Shown here: one piece after another, positions 1-5,435 of the stretch | Layout: each line of letters starts with the position of its first letter | Position numbering within the stretch: the stretch's first letter is position 1 | Source: Prosthecobacter sp. | GTDB lineage: Bacteria > Verrucomicrobiota > Verrucomicrobiia > Verrucomicrobiales > Verrucomicrobiaceae | Direction of reading: 5' to 3' | Assembly (NCBI GenBank): GCA_020216965.1 | Contig: JAIWOJ010000185.1 | Span: 1 to 5,435 of the forward strand | DNA: 5,435 nt | The notes under the pieces: generated by a model | Databases searched by the model: none | Seen by the model: only the letters and a program-made list of their open reading frames with translations | Told to the model about the DNA's origin: nothing | Made by a program: the position numbers and the translations under genes

Positions 1-564
1 CCCTTTGGCACGGAGCTGACGGTGAAAAATCTAGCCACAGGGCGCAGCGTGCGTGTGATGGTGAATGACCGCTTTCCCAGCTACCCAGGGCGCATCGTGA
101 ACCTATCTGCCTCAGCCGCACAATTCATCGGCATGAATCCGCGCCAAATTTCCCCTGTGGAGATCACGGCGCGCAGCCTCCCGCAGCCAGCCTACAGCCC
201 TGGTGGATACTCTGGGGGTGGCTATTCAGGTGGCAGCGGCTATGCCACCACGCCGCAGCCGCCCCCTCAGCAGCCTTATGCCTACCAGGGGCAGCAGCCA
301 GCACCTTATCCTCAACAAAACTATGGCCAGCCCGCGCCCCAGCCGCGGCCTCAAGCCCAAGGCAGGACAGCCCCTGCCTACCCAGGTGGTGCCGCCCCAC
401 GCTCCCCACCGATGGCTCAGGCTCCTGCGGCTCCAGTGCAGACGCCCTCTGCCCAGGCACCTGCCACGCGACCGTCCTTTTTCCAAAGAATGCGCGGGGG
501 CACGCCTAGCGCAGAGTCTTACCAGGGCGGCAATGCCCCTCCTGCTGGTCTCCCAACATTCTGA
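1..564 (+). CDS. RlpA-like double-psi beta-barrel protein, C-terminal part (5' truncated by window)
   Basis: The reading frame is open from base 1, so the gene starts upstream; 187 residues are visible. Visible residues 1-60 match the second half of an RlpA barrel: a PFGT start, then NLATGRSV, VNDR at 21-24, a GRIVNLS-type strand at 30-36, AAQFIGM at 39-45 and a closing VEITARSL strand. RlpA proteins are envelope lytic transglycosylases acting on peptide-free glycan, often at the septum. The Glu and His implicated in catalysis in Pseudomonas RlpA lie before PFGT, outside the window, so activity cannot be judged here. Two signature positions differ from the usual DRGPF...IDLS pattern: the Gly is Phe (DRFPS) and the Asp is Asn (VNLS). 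Residues 61-187 are low complexity, rich in Pro, Gln, Ala, Gly and Tyr, and end in LPTF; there is no SPOR domain after the barrel. The GTG at 22 lies inside the domain and is not the real start. The family call is solid; enzymatic activity is uncertain. Confidence 0.88.
   Translation, partial: PFGTELTVKNLATGRSVRVMVNDRFPSYPGRIVNLSASAAQFIGMNPRQISPVEITARSLPQPAYSPGGYSGGGYSGGSGYATTPQPPPQQPYAYQGQQPAPYPQQNYGQPAPQPRPQAQGRTAPAYPGGAAPRSPPMAQAPAAPVQTPSAQAPATRPSFFQRMRGGTPSAESYQGGNAPPAGLPTF
181..561 (+). other. Low-complexity Pro/Gln/Gly/Tyr-rich tail coding segment
   Basis: This segment encodes visible residues 61-187 of the RlpA-like protein. It begins with Gly-Tyr-Ser-Gly repeats (SGGGYSGGSGY), continues as a Pro-Gln-Ala-Tyr stretch with motifs such as QPPPQQPYAY and PYPQQNYGQP, and turns into Pro-Ala spacers. 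A short, more ordinary patch, RPSFFQRMRGG, follows near residues 157-167. It is most likely a disordered linker or wall-spanning tail. The repeats are degenerate at the DNA level, so this is not a simple tandem array. Confidence 0.8.
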
Positions 565-575
565 CCCCGCCTCCT

Positions 576-3275
576 GTGAAGAAACTGCCCGTCCAAGTGC
601 TTAAGCTCGTGCTTTTTAGCGCAGTGCTGGCAGGCATCGCCCATCTAGGCACGGATGCCTTTGGGCGGACTTGGCGGGAGTTCGTCATCCGTGAGATGGC
701 TGGCCGAGGGCTGCACCTGGACTTTGATCGCCTGATCCTGAACCCACTGGGCGGCATCATGGCGCGTGAGGTGCGCGTTTTCTCGGATGCACAGCGGCAG
801 ACCGTGCTGCTGCGCATGGATCACCTGAATCTGGATTTTAACATCGGACGGCTGCTGGAAGGGCGCTTTGTGGCAGAGGCACTGGAGCTGAGCCACGCGC
901 ATGTCACCTTACCCGTCGAGGGGGGCACGGCGGAGGCCGCTACGCAGATTGAGGTGGATGACCTCAATGCCCGCCTCTTCATGCAGGATGGCAGGCTGGA
1001 GGTGCGCCAGGCAGAGGGCAGGCTCTCTGGCATCCAGCTCCGTGTCACGGGGGAGTTGATGCTCCCAGCAGCAGATAGCCCCAGAATGGCGCAAAATGAC
1101 AAGCCTCAGGCCCCCTTCCCCCAGATGGATAGTCTGCGCGCTCACCACCAGCGCATCCGTGCCGGGCTGGACTGGCTGGCACGCTTCAGCTTTTCCCGTC
1201 CGCCCAACCTCACGCTGGACATCCATGGGGCACTAGGCCGCCCTGAGGAGCTAACCGCACGGCTTTACTTCGATGCCGCCCTGTTTAGCTACGGCTCTTA
1301 TTCATGTGAGGCGCTGCGCGCAGAGATGGAATACCAGTCGGGCCTAGTGGACCTCACCCGCTTTTACCTCAAAGACCGCCTGGGTGAGGTGAATGCTAGC
1401 GCCTCCTGGACGATGGGGGCCGAGGATCTGCACTTTCATTTGACCTCAAGTGCGGATCTTCCCGGCCTAGCCCACGCCTTCCTGGATAATGAAAGGCTGC
1501 GGGAGGTGGTGTTTTACGAATCCCCCCACTTAGCTCTCGAGGGTGTCTGGCATGTGGCCGGGCCGCTCGCAGGGCACAAGCGGCCCGTCCACGTCACCGG
1601 CAGCCTCGACTGTGGGCGCTTCGGCACGCGCGGGGAGGTCTTTGACGGCCTACGCGCCATGATCGGCGTGGCCCCTGAGGGCGTGTACATCCGCGATCTA
1701 CTGCTGCGCCATAAAACCGGCACCCTGACGGCCCAGACCCTGGTGCATGAGGCTCAGGGCACGCGCTATGACCTCGTGCTGCGCATGGACCCTGGTGCCT
1801 TTCTGCCCTTTGCCCAAATGCGCCAGACCCGGGAGATCCTCCAGCGCTTCCAGTTCACCCCAGAGTCATCTATCCACTTTGAGCTATCAGGCACCGGGCC
1901 CGAGCCTGATCCCCAGAAGTGCTTAAACCGCGGCCAAGGCGACCTGCGCCGTTTTAAGTACAAGGGGCTCTACCTCGATGAGCTGCAGGCGGATGTGGAG
2001 TTCCAGCACCCCATGCAGCACTACCGCAAAATCAAAATCCGCCGCCCAGAGGGCACGGCTGAGGCTGACCATGTGGAGGTGGATGATGAAGAAAAGTGGG
2101 TGCGTCTGGAGGGCATCCGCTCTGGGATCGACCCCGTCGGGGTCGTCGGCGTCTTTGCCCCGCAGACCGCCGCCATCATCGCCCGCTACCGGCTACCCGA
2201 AACCACCCGTGTGGACATGGACGGCATCCTCTTTTACCGCACCCAAGGCAAAAATGACTTTCGAGTCAAATTCCACCACCCCTCAGGCAGCGGACATTAC
2301 GCCGTGCTTGGGGAGGAATATGCCATCGGCAGCCCGGCTGGAGACCTCGTCTTCAAAGGCCACGATCTACGCTTTGACATCCGCGGCAGACTGCATGGTG
2401 GTAGCCTCCAGGCACGTGGGAATGTGGACCTAGCCCCGCAGCGGGACGCTTTTTCCGTCAAAGTCACCGCAGATCGCTTCCTCCAGCCCATCTTTAGCCG
2501 CCAGGTGCCTTTTGAAAAAGTGCTCGCCGACGTCTCTGAGTCAGGAGGCCAGACGCGCTTTCAGGTAGAATCCCAGCTCCTCGGCGGCGGCTTTAGCCTG
2601 GGCGGCACCCTGGGCAGCACCCGTGACCCACGCGCCTACGCTGGCGAGATGCGGCTGAAAAACATCAACCTGCAGCGCTTTTCCCAGGTATTCCTCAAAG
2701 GCGGCGGCTCCCAGGGAGATGCCACCGGGCATTTTAAGTTCACCGGCCGCGTCAATGACTGGTCTGCCCTCCGTGGTGACGGTGCCCTCACCATCCTCAA
2801 TGGGGACCTCTACTCCATCCCCGTCGTCGGCGTCCTCGCCCCGATGCTGGGCACCATCCTGCCCAAGCAAATCGCCGGTTACAACATCGCTAAGGAGGCA
2901 GACTGCACCTTCCAGGTAGCCGATGGCAATCTGAGCACGCGGAACTTTGAGGCACTGACCAATGCCTTCAAAATCCTCCTCGATGGGCGCATCGACTTTC
3001 TTCGCGACCAGATCGATATGAATGCCCAAGTGCGTGTGCGCGGTCTGCCCGGCATTGTTTTGTTACCCTTTAGCGAGCTCCTGGAATATCGCGGCACCGG
3101 CTCCGTCACAGATACCAAATGGGAGCCCAAACTGCTGCGTGGCGTCGGCCAAACCATGCGGGAGGCAAACCGGCCAGCCAGTGCCAATGCCCCCACCTCC
3201 GCCGCCCAAGAGCCTGTGCTACCACGGCTGAAAAAGGCACTCACGCCCCTTTTCAAAAGTCCTACAGAGCGCTAA
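576..3275 (+). CDS. AsmA-like inner-membrane-anchored protein, 899 aa
   Basis: The GTG start gives MKKLPVQVLKLVLF followed by a hydrophobic stretch (about residues 7-25), a typical uncleaved N-terminal anchor, so the bulk is predicted periplasmic. Residues 30-160 have the AsmA-type N-terminal pattern: an amphipathic helix, a LILNPLGGIMAREVRVFSD-like strand pair, then LLEGRFVAEALELSHAHV. The middle (about 200-690) is a long run of amphipathic beta-strands, as expected for a repeating beta-groove. Residues about 718-855 carry the clearest family signature: GDGALTILNGDLYSIPVVG, FQVADGNLSTRNFEAL, a LLDGRIDF strand and a final GTGSVTDTKWEPKLL. A basic, Ala/Pro-rich tail of about 44 residues follows. 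AsmA, TamB and YhdP relatives are linked to phospholipid transport and outer-membrane homeostasis; the exact member and cargo are not clear here. The start lies 11 bp after the RlpA stop with no obvious Shine-Dalgarno, suggesting one operon with translational coupling. No frameshift is seen. Confidence 0.85.
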   Translation: MKKLPVQVLKLVLFSAVLAGIAHLGTDAFGRTWREFVIREMAGRGLHLDFDRLILNPLGGIMAREVRVFSDAQRQTVLLRMDHLNLDFNIGRLLEGRFVAEALELSHAHVTLPVEGGTAEAATQIEVDDLNARLFMQDGRLEVRQAEGRLSGIQLRVTGELMLPAADSPRMAQNDKPQAPFPQMDSLRAHHQRIRAGLDWLARFSFSRPPNLTLDIHGALGRPEELTARLYFDAALFSYGSYSCEALRAEMEYQSGLVDLTRFYLKDRLGEVNASASWTMGAEDLHFHLTSSADLPGLAHAFLDNERLREVVFYESPHLALEGVWHVAGPLAGHKRPVHVTGSLDCGRFGTRGEVFDGLRAMIGVAPEGVYIRDLLLRHKTGTLTAQTLVHEAQGTRYDLVLRMDPGAFLPFAQMRQTREILQRFQFTPESSIHFELSGTGPEPDPQKCLNRGQGDLRRFKYKGLYLDELQADVEFQHPMQHYRKIKIRRPEGTAEADHVEVDDEEKWVRLEGIRSGIDPVGVVGVFAPQTAAIIARYRLPETTRVDMDGILFYRTQGKNDFRVKFHHPSGSGHYAVLGEEYAIGSPAGDLVFKGHDLRFDIRGRLHGGSLQARGNVDLAPQRDAFSVKVTADRFLQPIFSRQVPFEKVLADVSESGGQTRFQVESQLLGGGFSLGGTLGSTRDPRAYAGEMRLKNINLQRFSQVFLKGGGSQGDATGHFKFTGRVNDWSALRGDGALTILNGDLYSIPVVGVLAPMLGTILPKQIAGYNIAKEADCTFQVADGNLSTRNFEALTNAFKILLDGRIDFLRDQIDMNAQVRVRGLPGIVLLPFSELLEYRGTGSVTDTKWEPKLLRGVGQTMREANRPASANAPTSAAQEPVLPRLKKALTPLFKSPTER

Positions 3276-3337
3276 AAAAGAAAGCATCCCCGGCGCTAGA
3301 TCAGAGGAGAAACCACCCGCTACAGCATGGTTGCGTG

Positions 3338-3355
3338 ATTCTGAAAATTCTGAAA
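3338..3355. repeat. Perfect 9-bp tandem direct repeat (ATTCTGAAA x2)
   Basis: ATTCTGAAA occurs twice head to tail at 3338-3346 and 3347-3355 and is followed by TTC. It is inside the AT-rich island upstream of the 3D gene and just before the CATAAT hexamer. The 9-bp period is close to one helical turn, which would suit a regulator site or an upstream promoter element, but two copies of a short AT-rich word may also arise by chance. Confidence 0.6.
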
Positions 3356-3367
3356 TTCGCTCATAAT
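3339..3367 (+). promoter_or_regulatory. Weak candidate promoter for the 3D gene
   Basis: CATAAT at 3362-3367 matches the bacterial -10 consensus at 5 of 6 positions. The hexamer 17 bp upstream, TTCTGA at 3339-3344, matches the -35 consensus at only 3 of 6; CTGAAA at 3341-3346 matches 4 of 6 but with a short 15-bp spacer. The AT-rich setting after the AsmA gene is supportive. It would give a leader of about 115 nt before the TTG at 3490. This is a weak call. Confidence 0.25.
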
Positions 3368-3489
3368 CAAAGGATTGGATCCTATTTACGCCATTGACAG
3401 AGCCTCATTGCCCGCCAGTATGCACGCCCCTCTGCCGGGCTGGCCCCCCAACCCTACCCGCAGAGCGTGACCAACCCCCCCAATCTGAT

Positions 3490-4008
3490 TTGAGATCTCT
3501 GACCCTCTCCTGCCTCCTCTTTCTTGCGACCCTAAACCTGCAAGCGGAGGATGGCGGAAAAGCAGCCCTCGTCCGCAGCTCAGCCCCCATTGTACCCGCC
3601 GGAACCGTCATCTCCGGCATCCGCACCACGGCCTACACCCATAGTGAGGCAGACCACATCCGCTATGGGCAGCGCACAGCCGCTGGCACCACACTCCGCC
3701 ATGGGGAGATCCGCAGTGCAGCCGCAGACTGGTCCGTCTTCCCTGTAGGCACCATCTTTCAGATCACTGGCCAGTCCTGCCTCTATGTCGTGGATGACTA
3801 TGGCTCCGCCCTCGTCGGCACCCGCACGATCGATCTCTACCAGCCTACTCCCACAGCGATGCACAGTTGGGGCACACGCACCGTCAGCATCCGCATCGTG
3901 CGCTGGGGCTCTTACGCACGCAGCCTCGCCATCCTCAAGCCGCGCGCGCCCAAGGCATCGCATGTGCGTGAGATGGTCTCCCGCTTAGCCGTGCGCGTCG
4001 CCGCCTGA
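3490..4008 (+). CDS. Secreted 3D-domain protein (MltA C-terminal-like barrel), 172 aa
   Basis: From the TTG at 3490 the product opens with MRSLTLSCLLFLATLNLQA, a good signal peptide with likely cleavage after Ala19, so it should be exported. The rest is one 3D (Asp-Asp-Asp) domain: AYT at 48-50, RTAAGT at 62-67, AADWSVFPVGT at 78-88 with Asp80, VVDDYG at 100-105 with Asp103 (or Asp102), and TRTIDLY at 111-117 with Asp115, followed by the usual AMHSWG and WGS segments. These three aspartates define the family, which shares the double-psi barrel with MltA and includes peptidoglycan lytic transglycosylases such as YuiC; the substrate here is inferred. A basic tail of about 32 residues follows. 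A longer version from the TTG at 3394 would put 32 Cys/Pro-rich residues before the signal peptide, and that TTG is part of a TTGACA hexamer, so I reject it. No clear Shine-Dalgarno is present at 3490. The stop is 2 bp from the stop of the convergent gene. Confidence 0.8.
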   Translation: MRSLTLSCLLFLATLNLQAEDGGKAALVRSSAPIVPAGTVISGIRTTAYTHSEADHIRYGQRTAAGTTLRHGEIRSAAADWSVFPVGTIFQITGQSCLYVVDDYGSALVGTRTIDLYQPTPTAMHSWGTRTVSIRIVRWGSYARSLAILKPRAPKASHVREMVSRLAVRVAA

Positions 4009-4010
4009 CC

Positions 4011-4871
4011 TTAGGGGCGTGAAAAACGCACCCGGAAGCTGTCAGAGAGGCCAGGTAAGCGCTGGTAGCGCCGCAGCCCCGCGCCAGGCAGCACCACCAC
4101 GCCCGTGGCTTCTTGGGGCAAGATTAGCGATTGGCCTGCCTCCTCATCTAGCCAGCGGATCACATCAGGCGCGCCATTTTGGCCCCGCGTCACGCTGCCG
4201 CGCCTACCCCCAGGCAGCGTGGCCTCCGAGCCCCGGACCTCCATTTCAAACTGCCCCTGCTCAGCCAAGCGTGGTCTCGTCCCGTCCATGCGGCGCGCGC
4301 TGCCTGCCTGTGGGATCTGGCCGATGCCGTATTCGTCAGGGATCAGCCAGCCATTGAGTTCCAGGCTCACCATGTGGGCGACGATGAGCATCCTCCTCGC
4401 ATCTCGAGCCAGCGGTGGATTGCGGGCATCGATCCAGCGATTGATCGCTGCCTGCCGTTTGGCAAAGTCAGACTCCGGCTTGAGCAGAGCCGGATATAGC
4501 CTCTGCGCCTCCCGTTCCATCGTCGCCCGCAACTGCGGATCATCACTGAATGAATCATTCACATTGCGCAGGGTAGGATCCCAGAGGTAGCGAAAGTGCC
4601 GCGCAGACTCCATAATGCGGTTATAAACATCCGCAGCAGGTGGCCCCTCCAGCGTCCGGGGGGCTTGGCCTTTGCTGCTGGCATCTAGCCGTCCCATGCC
4701 TTCCCGCTGTTCCCGCGCAGGCAGCTCCGTCTTCTGGCCACGCTCAAAAGCGCGCTGCCGTGCGGCCTCGCGCGCTCTCGCTGCTTCCTCAAAAGGGTCC
4801 ACCTGCCCTGATGCCTCCGCCGTCCAGGCCATGACGGAAAGGGAGAGCAGGGCAGCGATCAGGCGCGGCAT
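4011..4871 (-). CDS. Predicted secreted protein of unknown function, 286 aa
   Basis: I do not recognise a known family. The ATG at 4869-4871 starts a signal peptide (MPRLIAALLSLSVMAWTAEA) with likely cleavage after Ala20. Residues 25-62 are a highly charged helix rich in Ala, Arg and Glu (FEEAARAREAARQRAFERG), possibly coiled coil. Residues 80-180 look helical, with the aromatic motif RHFRYLWDP at 91-99, SDFAKRQAAINRWIDARNPP at 134-153, and a hydrophobic helix near 160-176 ending in ELNGWLIPDEYGIG. A Gly/Arg-rich linker (about 187-232) leads to a beta-rich end: VIRWLDEEAGQSLILP, ATGVVVLPGAG and FRVRFSRP. No transmembrane span after the signal, no lipobox and no catalytic motif stand out. Codon use and GC resemble the neighbours. 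An AGG 3 bases before the ATG is a weak, too-close Shine-Dalgarno. It is most likely a periplasmic protein; its role is unknown. Confidence 0.82.
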   Translation of the reverse strand: MPRLIAALLSLSVMAWTAEASGQVDPFEEAARAREAARQRAFERGQKTELPAREQREGMGRLDASSKGQAPRTLEGPPAADVYNRIMESARHFRYLWDPTLRNVNDSFSDDPQLRATMEREAQRLYPALLKPESDFAKRQAAINRWIDARNPPLARDARRMLIVAHMVSLELNGWLIPDEYGIGQIPQAGSARRMDGTRPRLAEQGQFEMEVRGSEATLPGGRRGSVTRGQNGAPDVIRWLDEEAGQSLILPQEATGVVVLPGAGLRRYQRLPGLSDSFRVRFSRP

Positions 4872-4989
4872 GACCTTGGCTGATAGCCTGCCGCGCCATG
4901 CGGGGTCAAACTTTTTCCACAGCAGCTTTTCCTAGCCAAAGAGACATCCACACTTGCGCTCAGGGAGCAGGGCGGCACTCTGGCCGCAC
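4872..4989. other. Divergent intergenic spacer
   Basis: This 118-bp region lies between two genes pointing away from each other and should hold promoters for both. A minus-strand candidate is described separately. No convincing plus-strand promoter is seen for the membrane protein gene, and no Shine-Dalgarno sits within 15 bp of its ATG; the AG-rich patch near 4961-4971 is too far away. Confidence 0.55.
4880..4909 (-). promoter_or_regulatory. Candidate promoter for the 286-aa secreted protein
   Basis: Read on the minus strand, TTGACC (4909-4904) matches the -35 consensus at 5 of 6 positions and TATCAG (4885-4880) matches the -10 at 4 of 6, with an 18-bp spacer. Only 8 bases separate the -10 hexamer from the ATG, so transcription would start at or just before the start codon and give a nearly leaderless mRNA. 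It is plausible but unproven. Confidence 0.35.
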
Positions 4990-5435
4990 ATGAAGAAATT
5001 TGTCACCGCTGTCCTCCTCGCCACGCTCGTCTCATTCGGGTGGGGGTTCATCTCCTGGTCGCTCCTGAGTTGGCATCAGAATGGCATGAATGACTTCAAA
5101 GACGAGGCCGCTGTGGGGCGCGTCATCACGGAGAACGCCGTCAAAGGCCGCGGCATCTACATGCTGCCCTACAAACATGAGGCGCTCTCCTTTGCCTCAG
5201 ATGCGGAGCGGGCAGAGACAGAGGCACGCCATGAGCGCGCGATGAAAGAGGGCCCCTACATTTATGCCATCGTGCGCCCAGGCAGGACGACGACCACCAT
5301 GACGGATCACCTGACGGCCAGCGTGCTGCGCTCCCTGCTCGCCTCCCTGCTGCTGGCCGTGCTCATGAGCCAACTCACCATGAGCTATCCAGGCAAACTT
5401 AGCTTTGTCGCCGCGATCGGCGTTTTCGTCGGTCT
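4990..5435 (+). CDS. Multi-pass membrane protein of unknown function (3' truncated by window)
   Basis: An open frame starts at the ATG at 4990 and continues past the window end, giving 148 visible residues with no stop. Residues 4-26 are a hydrophobic segment rich in Phe and Trp (FGWGFISWSLLSWH), a signal anchor or first membrane helix. Residues 30-105 form a soluble, mostly charged loop with a DEAAVGRVITENA helix, the GRGIYMLPYKHEA motif at 53-65 and an acidic Ala/Glu/Arg helix at 71-86, then YIYAIVRPG. Residues about 108-129 are a second membrane helix (VLRSLLASLLLAVLMSQL) and a third begins near 137. It resembles uncharacterised small membrane proteins with a WG-x-x-SW first helix and a G-x-Y-x-x-P loop, but I cannot name a family. 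A TTG in frame at 4954 would add 12 residues ahead of the Lys-rich MKKF start and is less likely. It is divergent from the secreted protein gene. Confidence 0.75.
   Translation, partial: MKKFVTAVLLATLVSFGWGFISWSLLSWHQNGMNDFKDEAAVGRVITENAVKGRGIYMLPYKHEALSFASDAERAETEARHERAMKEGPYIYAIVRPGRTTTTMTDHLTASVLRSLLASLLLAVLMSQLTMSYPGKLSFVAAIGVFVG

Larger units (their letters stand above)
3276..3489. other. Intergenic region between the AsmA-like and 3D genes
   Basis: This 214-base stretch holds no gene I can support. Its first part has an A-run directly after the AsmA stop but no convincing hairpin with a T-tract, so no clear terminator. Bases 3331-3390 are markedly more AT-rich than the surroundings and contain a 9-bp tandem repeat and a CATAAT hexamer, a plausible promoter zone. 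A consensus TTGACA lies at 3394-3399, without a good -10 element 16-19 bp downstream. Bases 3424-3489 are C-rich. Read in the frame of the downstream gene, 3394-3489 would encode a Cys/Pro-rich, domain-free stretch, which looks non-coding. Confidence 0.6.

Noticed and set aside
2129..2145. Inverted repeat CGACCCC-GTC-GGGGTCG, a 7-bp stem with a 3-base loop.
   Set aside because: It lies inside the AsmA-like coding frame, has no T-tract, and reads as ordinary GC-rich codons for an IDPVGVVGV segment.
2541..3029. A 162-residue minus-strand open frame opposite the AsmA C-terminal region.
   Set aside because: It is fully antisense to the best-supported part of the AsmA-like domain and has no recognisable family, signal peptide or ribosome binding site.
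3268..3299. AGCGCT and GGCGCT after the AsmA stop could pair as a terminator stem.
   Set aside because: The stem would be only about 5 bp with a loop of roughly 20 bases and no T-run after it.
3119..3397. A plus-strand open frame that crosses the AsmA stop into the intergenic region.
   Set aside because: It overlaps the AsmA-like gene in another frame, its product has no domain or signal, and it looks like a GC-driven shadow.
3394..3422. TTGACA with a downstream -10 as a strong promoter.
   Set aside because: The -35 is perfect, but hexamers at 16-19 bp spacing (such as AGTATG or TATGCA) match the -10 consensus poorly.
4913..4952. TTTTCCACA and ACATCCACA resemble DnaA boxes (8/9 and 7/9 matches).
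   Set aside because: There are only two imperfect copies, with no AT-rich unwinding element and no dnaA/dnaN neighbour, so this is not a credible origin.

Overview
The window is about 60% GC or higher by eye. It holds five protein-coding genes, two of them cut by the window edges, and no RNA gene, mobile element or CRISPR array that I can see. The mix of an RlpA-like barrel with a Pro/Gln-rich tail, a 900-residue AsmA-like protein, a small secreted 3D-domain protein, many GTG/TTG starts and almost no Shine-Dalgarno sequences would fit a Gram-negative-type bacterium of the Verrucomicrobia (PVC) group. That taxonomic guess is inference, not something the sequence proves.

Layout. Bases 1-564 (+) are the C-terminal part of an RlpA-family double-psi beta-barrel protein with a long low-complexity tail. 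Eleven bases later, 576-3275 (+) encodes an inner-membrane-anchored AsmA-like protein, probably in the same transcript. A roughly 210-base intergenic stretch (3276-3489) with a small AT-rich island and a perfect 9-bp tandem repeat separates it from 3490-4008 (+), a secreted single-domain 3D protein, for which I move the start from an upstream TTG at 3394 to a TTG at 3490. That gene is convergent, with only 2 bp between stop codons, with 4011-4871 (-), a secreted protein I do not recognise. A 118-bp divergent spacer follows, then 4990-5435 (+), the start of a multi-pass membrane protein that runs off the window.

How the genes fit together. All five products are predicted to act in or across the cell envelope. 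RlpA and 3D proteins share the double-psi beta-barrel fold with MltA and are linked to peptidoglycan cleavage. AsmA-like proteins are linked to lipid traffic and outer-membrane homeostasis. The simplest reading is a housekeeping envelope-maintenance neighbourhood. I found no sign of a defence, transposition or otherwise new multi-gene system. The points most worth checking are the altered signature residues and missing SPOR domain of the RlpA-like protein, the start of the 3D protein, and the two unrecognised genes at the 3' end.
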